Of a stretch of 64,000 bases of DNA, positions 39,598 through 48,901 are shown one piece after another (the first letter of the stretch is position 1; each line of letters opens with the position of its first letter). Under the pieces are notes generated by a model that had not been told where the DNA came from, searched no databases, and worked only from the letters and a program-made list of their open reading frames with translations. The position numbers and the translations under genes are program-made. The stretch lies in NCBI RefSeq assembly GCF_001708965.1, contig NZ_LVJW01000003.1, forward strand, positions 992,001-1,056,000, read 5' to 3'. The stretch comes from Candidatus Thiodiazotropha endoloripes (lineage in GTDB: Bacteria > Pseudomonadota > Gammaproteobacteria > Chromatiales > Chromatiaceae).

Positions 39598-40347
39598 CTA
39601 TTGAGCGGCATGTTTGCGTGGATCAGCCAGTATGCCGAGACTGCGGAATAGTCCCTGGAGGTATAACCCTCTTTTTATCAACCGCCAGGCAATCATTCGC
39701 ACTATACGCCAGGTGTCTGTCCAGGGTTTGTAGTGGCTTTGGCGTCTACCTACATGATAGATCGACTCGACAGGTACCGATACACTATAAAAGCTGTGGC
39801 TTGCCGCTTCAATGACAATTTCACTTTCAAAAACAAAACCTTTTTCTTTTGAGGTGTTTAGGCGTACATCCCTAAGTAAGTCAAAGGGGTAGAGACGAAA
39901 TCCTGACTGGGAATCGGTCACCGGGTAACCGGCTGCCCAGGAGACCCAGAAATCGGCAAAGCGGTTGGCGAACAGACGCAGTTTTGGCGCGTTGTGGCGC
40001 TGTTTCAAGCGGGCGGCAATGATGATGCTGTTTGGATTGGCGTGGGCCGCACCGATCAGTTGGGGAATCTCGGCCGGATTGTGTTGACCATCTCCATCCA
40101 GGGTGATGATCATCTCCGCATTGAGCTTGATGGCATGGTCGAAGCCGCTCTGCAGAGCTGTCGCTTTGCCCTGATTCTGTTCATGCCTCAGCAGATGGAC
40201 ATTGAGGCCTTCGAGCTGACTCTGGCTGTCATCTGAAGAGCCGTCATCGACAATGATCACATTTTCCGTCTGCTGCAGGGCCGCCATGGCCACATCCCGG
40301 ATGGTTGCGGATTCATTGTAGACTGGAATAACGACTGCGGTTTGCAT
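39598..40347 (-). CDS. Family 2 glycosyltransferase
   Basis: A 249-residue GT2 of the polyprenol-phosphate-mannosyltransferase-like type. AVVIPVYNESATIRDV starts the GT-A fold. VDDGSSDDS, then LDGDGQHNP (DxD-like metal site), and TDSQSGFRLYP (acceptor side) follow. No transmembrane domain is present. It is 15 bp downstream of the ketoreductase gene and part of the pigment operon. In related aryl-polyene clusters a GT2 (sometimes fused to an acyltransferase) is thought to modify or anchor the polyene; the exact substrate is unknown. Confidence 0.88.
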   Translation of the reverse strand: MQTAVVIPVYNESATIRDVAMAALQQTENVIIVDDGSSDDSQSQLEGLNVHLLRHEQNQGKATALQSGFDHAIKLNAEMIITLDGDGQHNPAEIPQLIGAAHANPNSIIIAARLKQRHNAPKLRLFANRFADFWVSWAAGYPVTDSQSGFRLYPFDLLRDVRLNTSKEKGFVFESEIVIEAASHSFYSVSVPVESIYHVGRRQSHYKPWTDTWRIVRMIAWRLIKRGLYLQGLFRSLGILADPRKHAAQ

Positions 40348-40362
40348 CTTGATAGGCCCTGA

Positions 40363-41082
40363 TCAGGCCATTGCCCCGTTGATTGAGATCACCTGGCCTG
40401 AAATATAGGCTGCCTCATCAGAGGCCAGAAAGCCTACCAGAGCGGCAACCTCATCGGGGGTACCGGCCCGTTTCATCGGTACGATCTGTTTGATGGTGTC
40501 AACATTGAAAGCGGATGATGTCATGCTGCCTTCAATAATGCCTGGGGCAACCGCATTGGCTGTAACCCCGCGAGAGGCCAACTCCAATGACAGGGATTTG
40601 ATTGCGCCATGCAGCCCGGCCTTGGCGGCTGCGTAGTTAGCCTGTCCCCGGTTGCCCATCACACCGGCAATCGAGGAGAGTGCAATCACTCTTCCCCAGC
40701 GGGTTGCCAGCATCGGTAATAACAGGGGTTGGGCAACATTGTAGAAGCCGCTGAGGGAGACATCGATCACCCGTTGCCACTGGTCCGGCTGCATGCCTGC
40801 CAGGGGGGCGTCGTCATGTATCCCCGCATTGTGAATGAGTGTCTGTATGGGGCCGGATTCGAGCAGCTTCTCCAGGGTTTGGCGAGCCGCCTCGCCGTCC
40901 CGGATGTCGAACACGCAGGTCTCCGCACTGCCGCCGGATTGACGAATCGATTCAACCACCGCCTCGGCTCGGTCGGGATTGCTGTTGGCATGCACGATGA
41001 CATGGGTTTCAGGCGAACTCAGCTGTCGACAGATTGCCGAACCGATATCCCCGCTGCCCCCTGTGACCAAGGCTCGCTTCAC
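40363..41082 (-). CDS. 3-oxoacyl-ACP reductase (FabG-like, aryl-polyene cluster)
   Basis: A 239-residue short-chain dehydrogenase. The cofactor motif is VTGGSGDIGSAICRQL. NAGIHDDAPL is the NAG motif. Catalytic Ser/Tyr/Lys appear as ALSSIAGVMGNRGQANYAAAKAG, and the C-terminal SGQVISINGAMA is typical FabG. It probably reduces the beta-keto group in each polyene extension cycle (role called ApeQ in characterised clusters). It overlaps the dehydratase gene by 4 bp. Confidence 0.92.
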   Translation of the reverse strand: MKRALVTGGSGDIGSAICRQLSSPETHVIVHANSNPDRAEAVVESIRQSGGSAETCVFDIRDGEAARQTLEKLLESGPIQTLIHNAGIHDDAPLAGMQPDQWQRVIDVSLSGFYNVAQPLLLPMLATRWGRVIALSSIAGVMGNRGQANYAAAKAGLHGAIKSLSLELASRGVTANAVAPGIIEGSMTSSAFNVDTIKQIVPMKRAGTPDEVAALVGFLASDEAAYISGQVISINGAMA

Positions 41083-41531
41083 TGATTTTGCTCCGAATGT
41101 ACGATCACCGCTGCTCTTCCCTCTGCTACCAGGACGGATTCAGTTTTGAGGACGAAATCATAGAGCATGTTGCCGCTGTCGGCCAGCAACTGTGTTGCCT
41201 GGATCTGGAGTGGGGCATCGAGCTCATCCAGATAGCGGATATGCAGTTTTACGCCACGCAAACTGACCAGATAGCCACCGGGTTGCTGTTGTCCCGATTG
41301 TCTGGCCAGCAGTCCGCCATGCAGGGCCATCGTTTGAGCACCATACTCGGCCGCATGCACCGCTGACAGTCGGCCGTTGCTGCGCAAGGGATTGTCACTG
41401 TTGCGATGGCTTGATGTTTGGCATTGGATCTTGGTTTCGTCCCAATCGACCACCTTCTCAATCAGCCGCATATCCCCCCCATGGGGAAGCAGGGTGTAGA
41501 GTTCGTCACCCTCAAGTGAGCGCGCTAGCAT
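41079..41531 (-). CDS. Hotdog-fold 3-hydroxyacyl-ACP dehydratase (ApeP-like)
   Basis: A 150-residue hotdog protein. The start DELYTLLPHGGDMRLIEKV is the hallmark of the ApeP-like dehydratase family (conserved PHxxxMxLI). SAVHAAEYGAQTMALHGGLL forms the central helix. It would dehydrate the hydroxyacyl-ACP intermediate to give the trans double bond. It overlaps neighbours on both sides by 4-7 bp, so it is tightly coupled in the operon. The other dehydratase is at 49790-50098; two are usual in these clusters. Confidence 0.88.
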   Translation of the reverse strand: MLARSLEGDELYTLLPHGGDMRLIEKVVDWDETKIQCQTSSHRNSDNPLRSNGRLSAVHAAEYGAQTMALHGGLLARQSGQQQPGGYLVSLRGVKLHIRYLDELDAPLQIQATQLLADSGNMLYDFVLKTESVLVAEGRAAVIVHSEQNQ

Positions 41532-42313
41532 GGAAGCAGTTCCGACTGCAGGTTCAAGCCTGGCAGGTAGGTTAGGGTGATGTTCGCAGCGTGACTCTGC
41601 GCAATGGCTTGCAGAATCGGCAGACTGCGGGCAGATGGAGCTGAAAGTCGGAGTGTTTCCAGCGCTGGTTTCGACATCCTGCTCTCTTCCCCATCCGGCA
41701 CAGTGCTCAGGTTGAGTCTGGCAATTCCTCTTTCGCTCTCTGCCGTCAGCAGCATGGCGATGGAAAAGGGTTCGCCAATGGGCATGAACGGTTGCAGCAG
41801 TTCCGGTGGTGGTTGGTCGTAACAGACCAGCAACACCGGCACCCGCTCTACCACGGCTTGTACAGCGGCTTCCATCAGACCGGCCGCAAAGCTGCCGTTC
41901 AAACCGCCCAGACTCGACGACCCCTGCCGGGAGCCTGCGCCGATCGACCAGTAACCTGCCGGTGCATTATGCACTGAGTTGTGGAACTGGGTCGGAGACA
42001 CCGGTCGTCCCTCCTCAGTCAGAGCAAGACAGATCTGATCGATGATGTCCAGGTCACCTTCTGAAGAGCTGAATACCGATGCCAGCGTCTCCGTGCCGGT
42101 GAGATCCTGCAGCGCCTCTTCAGCCGCCTGCAGGGCGATCTTGATCGTTCGCGTGGTACGGCGGCGCTCGTTGGGTTTCAGCATCGAGGGTTTGAGTGGG
42201 GGCAGTTCGCCACCCTGATAGTCTGCCTCACTCTGCAGCAGCGCAGTTGCCTCCTGCCAGTTGCCGATCCCCTGGGCCACGACGCCGATCTTCTTTATGG
42301 TTACGGAAATCAT
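41525..42313 (-). CDS. Ketosynthase-like protein lacking active-site Cys (CLF-like)
   Basis: A 262-residue protein of the beta-ketoacyl-synthase N-terminal-like family (PF13723 type). FSSSEGDLDIIDQICLAL and FHNSVHNAPAGYW match the family. The nucleophilic-elbow region reads AGSRQGSSSLGG, with no Cys. It therefore resembles a chain-length-factor partner for the true ketosynthase (ApeC role in aryl-polyene systems). It is much shorter than a full ketosynthase. It overlaps both neighbours by a few bases. Confidence 0.85.
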   Translation of the reverse strand: MISVTIKKIGVVAQGIGNWQEATALLQSEADYQGGELPPLKPSMLKPNERRRTTRTIKIALQAAEEALQDLTGTETLASVFSSSEGDLDIIDQICLALTEEGRPVSPTQFHNSVHNAPAGYWSIGAGSRQGSSSLGGLNGSFAAGLMEAAVQAVVERVPVLLVCYDQPPPELLQPFMPIGEPFSIAMLLTAESERGIARLNLSTVPDGEESRMSKPALETLRLSAPSARSLPILQAIAQSHAANITLTYLPGLNLQSELLPC

Positions 42314-43491
42314 GACGCCGCTCCGAAAATCAGGCTGCAGTTATTGCCACCGAAGCCAAACGAATTGCTCAGAACATGGCGTAACTCACGCTGCTCCGGA
42401 TTGAGCAGAATATTCGCCCCCAGGGAATCATCCTGTTGTCTGGTTTGCAGACTCTGTGGCAACAGACCATCCTGCAGACAGAGCAGGGCGAAGATAGACT
42501 CGGTGATTCCCGCCGCTCCCAGGGTATGGCCGGTGAATCCCTTGGTGGAGCTGCAGGGGGTCAGATTACCGAACAGTCCGCAGACAGCGTTATCCTCCGA
42601 AGCATCGTTACTCCGGGTGGCGGTGCCGTGCAGATTGATGTAGTCGATGTCGCCGATCTCGAGGCCAGCCCGCTGGAGAGCCTGTTGCATGGCATGGCGC
42701 GCCCCAGCGCCCTCTGGGTGGGGAGTCGACATATGGTGAGCGTCCGAGCTTTCACCATAGCCGATCAGGGACGGAGATGAATCGCCATCCTGTGGTTTTT
42801 CAAGCAGGGCGAAACCCGCACCCTCACCGATGTTGATGCCATTGCGCTGCCCATCCCAGGGACGGCAAGGCTCGGCCGAGACCAGATCAAGCGCATTGAA
42901 CCCGTAGAGGGTTGTCAGGCAGAGGGAATCGACACCGCCGACAATCGCTGCATCACAGACTCCGGCAGTCATATAGCGGTAAGCAGCGGCAAATACCTTG
43001 GCGCTGGAAGAGCAGGCTGTGGAGATGGCGATCGCCGTGCCATTCAGGCCCAGGTAGTCACGTATAAAGTGGCTCGATGAAGCAATATTATGGGTATATT
43101 GAGGTGTGAACTCGGCTGGTAAAGCGTCATTGATACGTGTCCGGTAGGCCGCTTCTGTGGTGGCAATACCGGAGGTGCTGGTGCCCATGAAAACGCCGAT
43201 ACGATCCGCGCCATATCGCTCCACTGCCTGTTTGACCGCCGGCAGGAAGTCGTCCTGCTGCAGGGCCAGCTGTGCCAGACGATTGTTGCGGCAATCGTAG
43301 TCCGACACGCGCTCCTCCAGTGGCATATCCTCCAGTCCGGAAACCCGTCCGATCCAGGTGGCGAGATCCACATTCTCCAGGTCACAGGGCTGCAGACCGC
43401 TTCTACCAGTGCGCAGTGCCTCCAGGGATGCTGTTTTGCCACACCCCAGCGCATTGGTCAGGGTAAAATGGGATATCGATAAGGGGGTCAT
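42310..43491 (-). CDS. Beta-ketoacyl-ACP synthase (aryl-polyene ketosynthase)
   Basis: A 393-residue FabF/FabB-type ketosynthase. The catalytic Cys160 is in ISTACSSSAKVF, His288 in NLHGTATRSND, Lys317 and His322 in STKGFTGHTLGAAG; SNSFGFGGNNCSLIF closes the fold. It condenses malonyl units onto the growing aryl-polyene, with the adjacent Cys-less protein as partner (ApeO role). It starts a second transcription block after a 395-bp gap that contains a good minus-strand promoter at 43757-43785. Confidence 0.93.
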   Translation of the reverse strand: MTPLSISHFTLTNALGCGKTASLEALRTGRSGLQPCDLENVDLATWIGRVSGLEDMPLEERVSDYDCRNNRLAQLALQQDDFLPAVKQAVERYGADRIGVFMGTSTSGIATTEAAYRTRINDALPAEFTPQYTHNIASSSHFIRDYLGLNGTAIAISTACSSSAKVFAAAYRYMTAGVCDAAIVGGVDSLCLTTLYGFNALDLVSAEPCRPWDGQRNGINIGEGAGFALLEKPQDGDSSPSLIGYGESSDAHHMSTPHPEGAGARHAMQQALQRAGLEIGDIDYINLHGTATRSNDASEDNAVCGLFGNLTPCSSTKGFTGHTLGAAGITESIFALLCLQDGLLPQSLQTRQQDDSLGANILLNPEQRELRHVLSNSFGFGGNNCSLIFGAAS

Positions 43492-43886
43492 TTTAGAGCC
43501 TGTAATCTATTTTGTTCATTTAATTCAGTCGTCTGTTCGGCAGTGAATCGCAGTCGTCGAATCTTTCAGCAACTATCCAATCCTGAAATCAAAGCAGATG
43601 CAGAGCAATTGTCTGTTGTGGTTTTTCTGCATCGACCAGGCTGTTCTTCTCGCGCCGCCAATGGCCCATACTCAGACGCACCAGGAGCCACAGAAATAGG
43701 CTGAATCGGCCCTTTCTAATGGTACTTTGTTCTGATGCCTTAAGTCGAAGCTAGCTATTATGCGAGCCGTGGCAAAATATGACAATGTTATATACATCCT
43801 GTAATTAACAAATATAGCCTTGTAATCCGTTGCCTTAGAGGCAGTTGTGTAAAGAAGTTATCGAAGCAGCTATCCAGTTTACTGGT
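43492..43886. other. Gap inside the pigment cluster
   Basis: A 395-bp region between the AMP-ligase and ketosynthase genes, both on the minus strand. It contains a strong-looking minus-strand promoter (43757-43785). It also has a 53-codon open frame on the minus strand (43589-43750) without a convincing start codon; its translation (FSLFLWLLVRLSMGHWRRE) resembles the end of a membrane protein. This may be the remnant of a deleted pigment gene. Confidence 0.45.
43757..43785 (-). promoter_or_regulatory. Sigma-70 promoter for the ketosynthase operon
   Basis: On the minus strand TTGTCA (43785-43780), a 17-bp spacer and CATAAT (43762-43757): five of six matches in each box. The start point would be near 43750, giving a 5' leader of about 260 bases before the ketosynthase ATG. 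Confidence 0.6.
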
Positions 43887-45239
43887 TCATTTGATCGCTT
43901 TCAGGAAATTGATCAACTGTTCTCGTGGCAATTTTCCGGTGGAGTTTCTCGGCAGTGACTCCACGAAATGGAGTGGTCTGGGTAGAAATGCCGCATCGAT
44001 CGATTGAGCAAGCTGATGGAGCACCTCCTGCTTGCTGAGTGATGGGGCCACCACCAGCGCGCTCAGCCGCTGTTTCTCATTGTTTGGATTCTCAGGAGGG
44101 ACGAAGACCCCATCGATCACTCCGGGTATGGCCAGCAGCTTCTGGTTCAGGTCGCCGAGCGAGGCCCGTTTGCCGGCGATCTTCAGCATATCGTTATTGC
44201 GCCCCAGCAGTCTGAAACGACCACTGGTGAGGATCTCGATATTGTCGTTGAGCACTACCGGGTGCGGGAGATGTCCCCCACTGGCATAGGTCTGGTTGCC
44301 CTGCTGTTCCATTTCGATGCCATCATAGAGGATCCAGCACTCATCCTTGAGGGTGTGCCGGCTGGCGATCGAGCCGGTTTCGGTGGAACCGTAGATCTCA
44401 TAGATCTCGGTTTGCAGTTGCTGCTCCGCCTCGGCGGCGAGCTCTCTGCTGAGCGGCGCCGTGGCTGAGATGATGAAGGAGATCTCCGGCCAGCTGATAC
44501 CGGCGTCCAGGCAGGCCCGCAGGTGGAGTGGCGTGGTGATCAGAACCCTCGGCGCTGAAGTGAGTGCCAGATCAGCCGCGATGTCCGCTGGAAACAGCGG
44601 TCGTCCGGTATGTACCGCGATACCCCCTTGCCAGGGGAAAAAGATCGATGTGGCCAGTCCATACATGTGTTGGGCAGGTACTGTCGCCACCAGTGATGAG
44701 ACAGAACGGGAGAGGAAGGGAAAGCGCTGCAATGCACTGTCGGCTTCCGCCTTCAGTTCTCCCCAGCTCTTGGGATTGGGTTTAGGTGTACCGGTAGAAC
44801 CTGAAGTATAGAGAATGGCAACCTGACGTTCCGCTTCAATCTGTTCCGGCAGGGCAATCGAGTCACTGTTCCGGGCGTTCAGCAGTTCTGTGTAGAGCAG
44901 TTGTCTGGCTTGTATACCCTGCTGCAATTGATCGGTCAGGCAGTAGCCGTCACGGCTCTTGATCAACAGACTGTTCACTGCCCCCGGGGTGTTGTTGGAT
45001 GGCATCAGGGTAACCTGCTGACGCACAATCGCGGCGGCAAAGCTGACCGCAAAGTGATAGCGGTCTTCACACAGATTCACCACCTCTCCGGCCTCAGGCA
45101 GCTGGGCTGCCAGCTTGGCCACATCCTGATAAAACTGGGCCGCCGAGATGCCGGCACCGCGGTGCCAGGCGGCGAGCTGCTGAGGATGGTGTGCCAGCAT
45201 GCTGCAATGAATTGGGCTGTTTAAAGCAGGCTGCGCCAT
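43887..45239 (-). CDS. AMP-dependent aryl/acyl ligase
   Basis: A 450-residue ANL-superfamily adenylating enzyme. The P-loop ILYTSGSTGTPKPNP is at residues 142-156. EIYGSTETGSIASR is the A5-like motif, RLLGRNNDMLKIAGKRASL the A8 hinge, and LPRNSTGKLPREQL carries the C-terminal catalytic lysine. It probably activates an aryl acid such as 4-hydroxybenzoate and loads it onto the ACP (ApeH/XanA2-like role). It overlaps the COG4648 gene by 19 bp. Confidence 0.88.
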   Translation of the reverse strand: MAQPALNSPIHCSMLAHHPQQLAAWHRGAGISAAQFYQDVAKLAAQLPEAGEVVNLCEDRYHFAVSFAAAIVRQQVTLMPSNNTPGAVNSLLIKSRDGYCLTDQLQQGIQARQLLYTELLNARNSDSIALPEQIEAERQVAILYTSGSTGTPKPNPKSWGELKAEADSALQRFPFLSRSVSSLVATVPAQHMYGLATSIFFPWQGGIAVHTGRPLFPADIAADLALTSAPRVLITTPLHLRACLDAGISWPEISFIISATAPLSRELAAEAEQQLQTEIYEIYGSTETGSIASRHTLKDECWILYDGIEMEQQGNQTYASGGHLPHPVVLNDNIEILTSGRFRLLGRNNDMLKIAGKRASLGDLNQKLLAIPGVIDGVFVPPENPNNEKQRLSALVVAPSLSKQEVLHQLAQSIDAAFLPRPLHFVESLPRNSTGKLPREQLINFLKAIK

Positions 45240-45886
45240 TCAATTCTCCGGACCAGTCGAACAAAATTCAAAAAACCGGGATGCTCAAGGTGGGGCAGTT
45301 TTCGCTCCCTAATACGATATTCGATGAGTAATCCCGCAATAACAAGTAGATAGTTTACAAAGTTGGTGAAAAGTGACCAGGTTTCTGAATCAGCAAAAAG
45401 CGCCAGAAGGGCACTCTCAACCGTCAAAAACGCAAACATGCCGGACCAGAACAGGGTGACACGCCGGGTGTATAAACGCTCATAGTCGTTCAACTCCCGC
45501 TCATCTTTGTGCAGCAACTCCGCAAAGCGGGTGATCAATGGCGTCTGTCCAGGCAGCAGGGTCATGGTAAACAGTGTAAACAGGCTACCGTTGATAGCTA
45601 TCGGCGGCAATTTCAAAAGTTGAATCGTGTCAGGCTGTATCAACAGTAACCAGGCGATACCGAGCAGAGCGATGGCGATGATCACCCAGCCAATAAGCCG
45701 GCCCTTGATCAGTTCGAGTCCACCCCAGTTTGCCAACAGCAGCAGCAGGATCAGGCTGGGGGCGATCAGGCTGTCACTGACGACACCGAAATGGAGCACC
45801 AGGGGATAGGCGATCGCCAGCAGCAACAAGCCGATATGGGCAAGTCTGCGCAACGGATCGTTCGATGTGGACTGGACTCCGTTCAT
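45221..45886 (-). CDS. COG4648-type polytopic membrane protein
   Basis: A 221-residue inner-membrane protein with about six hydrophobic helices (HIGLLLLAIAYPLVLHFGVV; VIIAIALLGIAWLLLI; FWSGMFAFLTVESALLALF; FVNYLLVIAGLLIEY). The conserved C-terminal YRIRERKLPHLEHPGFLNF identifies the COG4648 family found in aryl-polyene clusters. Function is unknown; a role in pigment assembly or transport at the membrane is inferred from the context. Confidence 0.82.
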   Translation of the reverse strand: MNGVQSTSNDPLRRLAHIGLLLLAIAYPLVLHFGVVSDSLIAPSLILLLLLANWGGLELIKGRLIGWVIIAIALLGIAWLLLIQPDTIQLLKLPPIAINGSLFTLFTMTLLPGQTPLITRFAELLHKDERELNDYERLYTRRVTLFWSGMFAFLTVESALLALFADSETWSLFTNFVNYLLVIAGLLIEYRIRERKLPHLEHPGFLNFVRLVRRIEWRSLL

Positions 45887-45954
45887 TATTTTTCGTAGCT
45901 CAGCCGCAGGCTTATGACACTATTTAGTCAAAACCTGAGCTTGGTCCTTTAACT

Positions 45955-48261
45955 CTATGAATTTATTCGGGACAAGGCGTAAGTGGCAAGATAGCTCATT
46001 ACAACGCCGATCGCGACTGTCAGGCCGATCGCGTGCAACACGGGAATCGAAGAACTGGCAAGGATCGCAAACACGCCGGCTGTGCTCAGGGCACAAACAC
46101 TCAAGGCATGCAGGGTCAAAAGTGCATCGCCCTGCTGCTGTTCACGACGGCCAAAAAACAGGCTGTAATCCAGACCAATGCCCAACACCAGCATCAGTGA
46201 GATCAGATGAAACAGGTTCAGGGCTTCACCCAACAAATGTAACACACCCACACTGGCCAGAATAGCCAGGGCGATGGGTATCAGGGTGGTCAGCGCCCGT
46301 TTCAACGAGCCCAGGCCAATCCACAACAGGATCAACATCAGACCACAGCCGAGGGCCACCCGCTGCAGGGTCTGTTGTCTGAAATCCCCCACCAGGCCAC
46401 TCACCTCCTGCTTCAGGTTCAGATAACTCACCTCAGGAAGGTTTGCCTCAACATAGGTCTTAATCTGCTCGGGATCGGCAACAGTTTGCAGGGGGATCAG
46501 AGCGAACCAGGCCGATTGACCCTCGCGGATCATGCTCTCCAGACGGGTTTTCAACTCGCTCGACATGGCCTCCGCATAGCTGAGGGGAGGCAGGTTGCGG
46601 CTCTGTTCGATCTCTGTGATAAACGGATCGAAGGCGGCCTTGCGAAACGGCAGTCCCTGCATGGCCTGCTGCAGATTGTCCGAGAGCCCGTGCCGATCGG
46701 GCAGTGATTGTTGCCTGACTCTCTGTTGCTGCACACTGGGGAGATAATCACTGGGGAGTGAGATGTCGATCAACGAAGCGCCTGCCGGATCCTGCTGCAG
46801 ATGCTGGCGTAGCGCTTCACTGCGCTGCAGCAGCTGTTGTGGATCCTCCCCTTGGATCAGCAACAGGTGGCTGGGATCGCTGGTGCTGAAATGTTGGCGA
46901 AGTTGCCGATCCTGCTCCAGCAATGCCTTGGGCAGTGGGGAGAAGGTGGCAATATCATCCTGCCAGAGCGGCTTCGAGGAGAGCAGCAGAGTGGTCAGGC
47001 TGATCACCGCTAATGCAAGCATCACCAGTGAGGGCCAGATCTTCCTTTTGAGCATCACACTGAGCAGCGTCATGCCTCTTGGCTGAGGCGGTGAGAAGGG
47101 CTGGGGAAAGACTCTCGGCAGCAGTAGGCGGCTGGTCAATGCGGCAGTCAGCAGACCGGTCAGGGTGAACAGGCCCAGTTGACGCAGCCCAATGAAATCG
47201 GTGGTCAACAGCACCAGATAGGCGATGCAGGTGGTGATGACCCCCAGGCGCAGGGTTCGCCAGATCGACAGCATGGTGCTGTTTACCGGCTCGGAGTGAC
47301 GAAGATGACTGAACAGATGGATCGGGTAGTCCAGTGTCACTCCAAGCAGAGTGATGCCGAATGCCAGGGTGATGCCGTGCAACTCACCAAACACAAGCTG
47401 ACAGACGATGGCTCCGACCAACAGGGCACTCAGCAGCGGCAGGGCGGCAAACAGCAGATAGGGGAGAAACCGGTAGGCACTGAACAACAGCAGGGCGATC
47501 AGTGCCGAGGCGACCATGCTGAGCGTCTGGGTCTCATAGTGGATGACAGCCCTGGATTGCACGCCGAAAACGCCAGGGCCGCTGATGATCAATTGATGTC
47601 CGGCATCGTTATCGAGACGGGCAAACTCATCCTGCAGATAGGCGAGAACCGCCTGCTGCTCATCGAGTTCGAGTCCCCCGGCCCGGGTCTGTACCAGCAG
47701 CAGGGCCATCTCCCCCTGCTTCGACTGCCAGACACCCTGTTCCCGGTGGATGCTCTGTTCGGCCAACCAACTGCGCAGCATGGTCTGGTAACTGCCCATC
47801 GGATCGGCTGCCAGAAGACCCTTGAATGGGGAGGGGAAGGGGGCTTTCAGCTCCTCCAGACGCTGCATCAGCGCTCTATTGAGGCTTTCCACGCTGAATG
47901 CCGAAGCCTCGATCCCGGGTGAGATCAGGTAACGGTATTTGAAAAGCAGCGGATCGATCTGCAATGCCCCTGGCGCACCGTTTTCAACCCGGCTGAGCAG
48001 GGGGCTGTTGCGTAAACGGGCTGTCAGTTGTTGACTGAGACTGGCGCGGGATGCCGCATCGCCTTGCGTGATCGCCAGCAATAGCAGCCGGTTGGCCGGA
48101 CCCTGATTGATCTCATTCAGCAGTATCCGCTGGTCTGCGGCTGTGCCCTCCGGCAGAAACAGGCTCATGTCGGTACGCAAGGAGACCTGACTGAACACCC
48201 ACCAACTGCAGAGTGCCAGTGCAGCAAGCCAGGCCAGCAGGGTGTCTATTCGGATGGTCAT
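45955..48261 (-). CDS. MMPL/RND-family exporter
   Basis: A 768-residue protein with the RND architecture: an N-terminal helix, a periplasmic loop, a first sterol-sensing-like block (GITLAFGITLLGVTLDYPIH), a second loop, and a second block (LILLWIGLGSLKRALTTLIP; LGIGLDYSLFFGRREQQQ). The DYP and DYS Asp residues are the conserved proton-relay positions. It probably exports the aryl-polyene lipid across the inner membrane, with the LolA-like gene product downstream acting in the periplasm. Confidence 0.9.
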   Translation of the reverse strand: MTIRIDTLLAWLAALALCSWWVFSQVSLRTDMSLFLPEGTAADQRILLNEINQGPANRLLLLAITQGDAASRASLSQQLTARLRNSPLLSRVENGAPGALQIDPLLFKYRYLISPGIEASAFSVESLNRALMQRLEELKAPFPSPFKGLLAADPMGSYQTMLRSWLAEQSIHREQGVWQSKQGEMALLLVQTRAGGLELDEQQAVLAYLQDEFARLDNDAGHQLIISGPGVFGVQSRAVIHYETQTLSMVASALIALLLFSAYRFLPYLLFAALPLLSALLVGAIVCQLVFGELHGITLAFGITLLGVTLDYPIHLFSHLRHSEPVNSTMLSIWRTLRLGVITTCIAYLVLLTTDFIGLRQLGLFTLTGLLTAALTSRLLLPRVFPQPFSPPQPRGMTLLSVMLKRKIWPSLVMLALAVISLTTLLLSSKPLWQDDIATFSPLPKALLEQDRQLRQHFSTSDPSHLLLIQGEDPQQLLQRSEALRQHLQQDPAGASLIDISLPSDYLPSVQQQRVRQQSLPDRHGLSDNLQQAMQGLPFRKAAFDPFITEIEQSRNLPPLSYAEAMSSELKTRLESMIREGQSAWFALIPLQTVADPEQIKTYVEANLPEVSYLNLKQEVSGLVGDFRQQTLQRVALGCGLMLILLWIGLGSLKRALTTLIPIALAILASVGVLHLLGEALNLFHLISLMLVLGIGLDYSLFFGRREQQQGDALLTLHALSVCALSTAGVFAILASSSIPVLHAIGLTVAIGVVMSYLATYALSRINS

Positions 48262-48307
48262 TATTGGCTCATGCTATCGTTAGGGCTTGCAGAGGACCAG
48301 TCGACAC

Positions 48308-48901
48308 TCATTCCCCGATGGGCATCAGTTGGGTGATGATCTGATCACCGTTGCTCTCGACCACCAGATAGCGTTCGATCTGCAGCGCTGTTCCTGAGAT
48401 CTCTATGCGGGTGATCTTGTTGTCCAGTGCCCCCTCTTTGGGCGTCAGATTCAGGCTCCAGGCATCCCGGCTACCGGTCAGTTCGGGCTTGAAGTAGCGT
48501 TCGAGTGTCTCCCGGTCGCCACCCAATACCGAGCGGAAGGAGGCGCTGAAAGCCAGCAGTTCCGGGATGTTGTCCAGCAGTAGAACCTGCTGCTGCTGGT
48601 TCCGCCACAGGGTCAGCCGATTTCCCTCGATCTCATATTTGGTGCTGCTCGGTGGTGCAAGGGTTCTGACCAATCGGTCGGGTGGCTGAAACAGCAGGGT
48701 GCCCTGTTGTTCGATCGGTTGATCGAGCAGGGTGAGTTGGCGTGTTTCGGTGAAACGGGCCTGCCGTTCGCCAGACGACTGCCACTGTTGCATCAGATAG
48801 TCCAAGGACCAGAGCGGTTCTTCGGCCGCTGCCGGTAAGCTCAGACTGAACAGCAGCAGAACGAGTGGCAGAGAGGTGATCCCAGACCTATTCAGAGGCA
48901 T
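48308..48901 (-). CDS. LolA-like outer membrane lipoprotein carrier
   Basis: A 197-residue secreted protein with a Sec signal (LPLVLLLFSLSLPAAAEE) and a LolA-like beta fold: QSSGERQARFTETRQLTLLD, GTLLFQPPDRLVRTLAPP and NRITLW-like strands. LolA proteins shuttle lipids or lipoproteins through the periplasm. The frame opens at 49027, but the upstream part overlaps the acyltransferase gene; the ATG at 48901 starts the signal peptide. It likely passes the aryl-polyene lipid to the outer membrane. Confidence 0.88.
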   Translation of the reverse strand: MPLNRSGITSLPLVLLLFSLSLPAAAEEPLWSLDYLMQQWQSSGERQARFTETRQLTLLDQPIEQQGTLLFQPPDRLVRTLAPPSSTKYEIEGNRLTLWRNQQQQVLLLDNIPELLAFSASFRSVLGGDRETLERYFKPELTGSRDAWSLNLTPKEGALDNKITRIEISGTALQIERYLVVESNGDQIITQLMPIGE

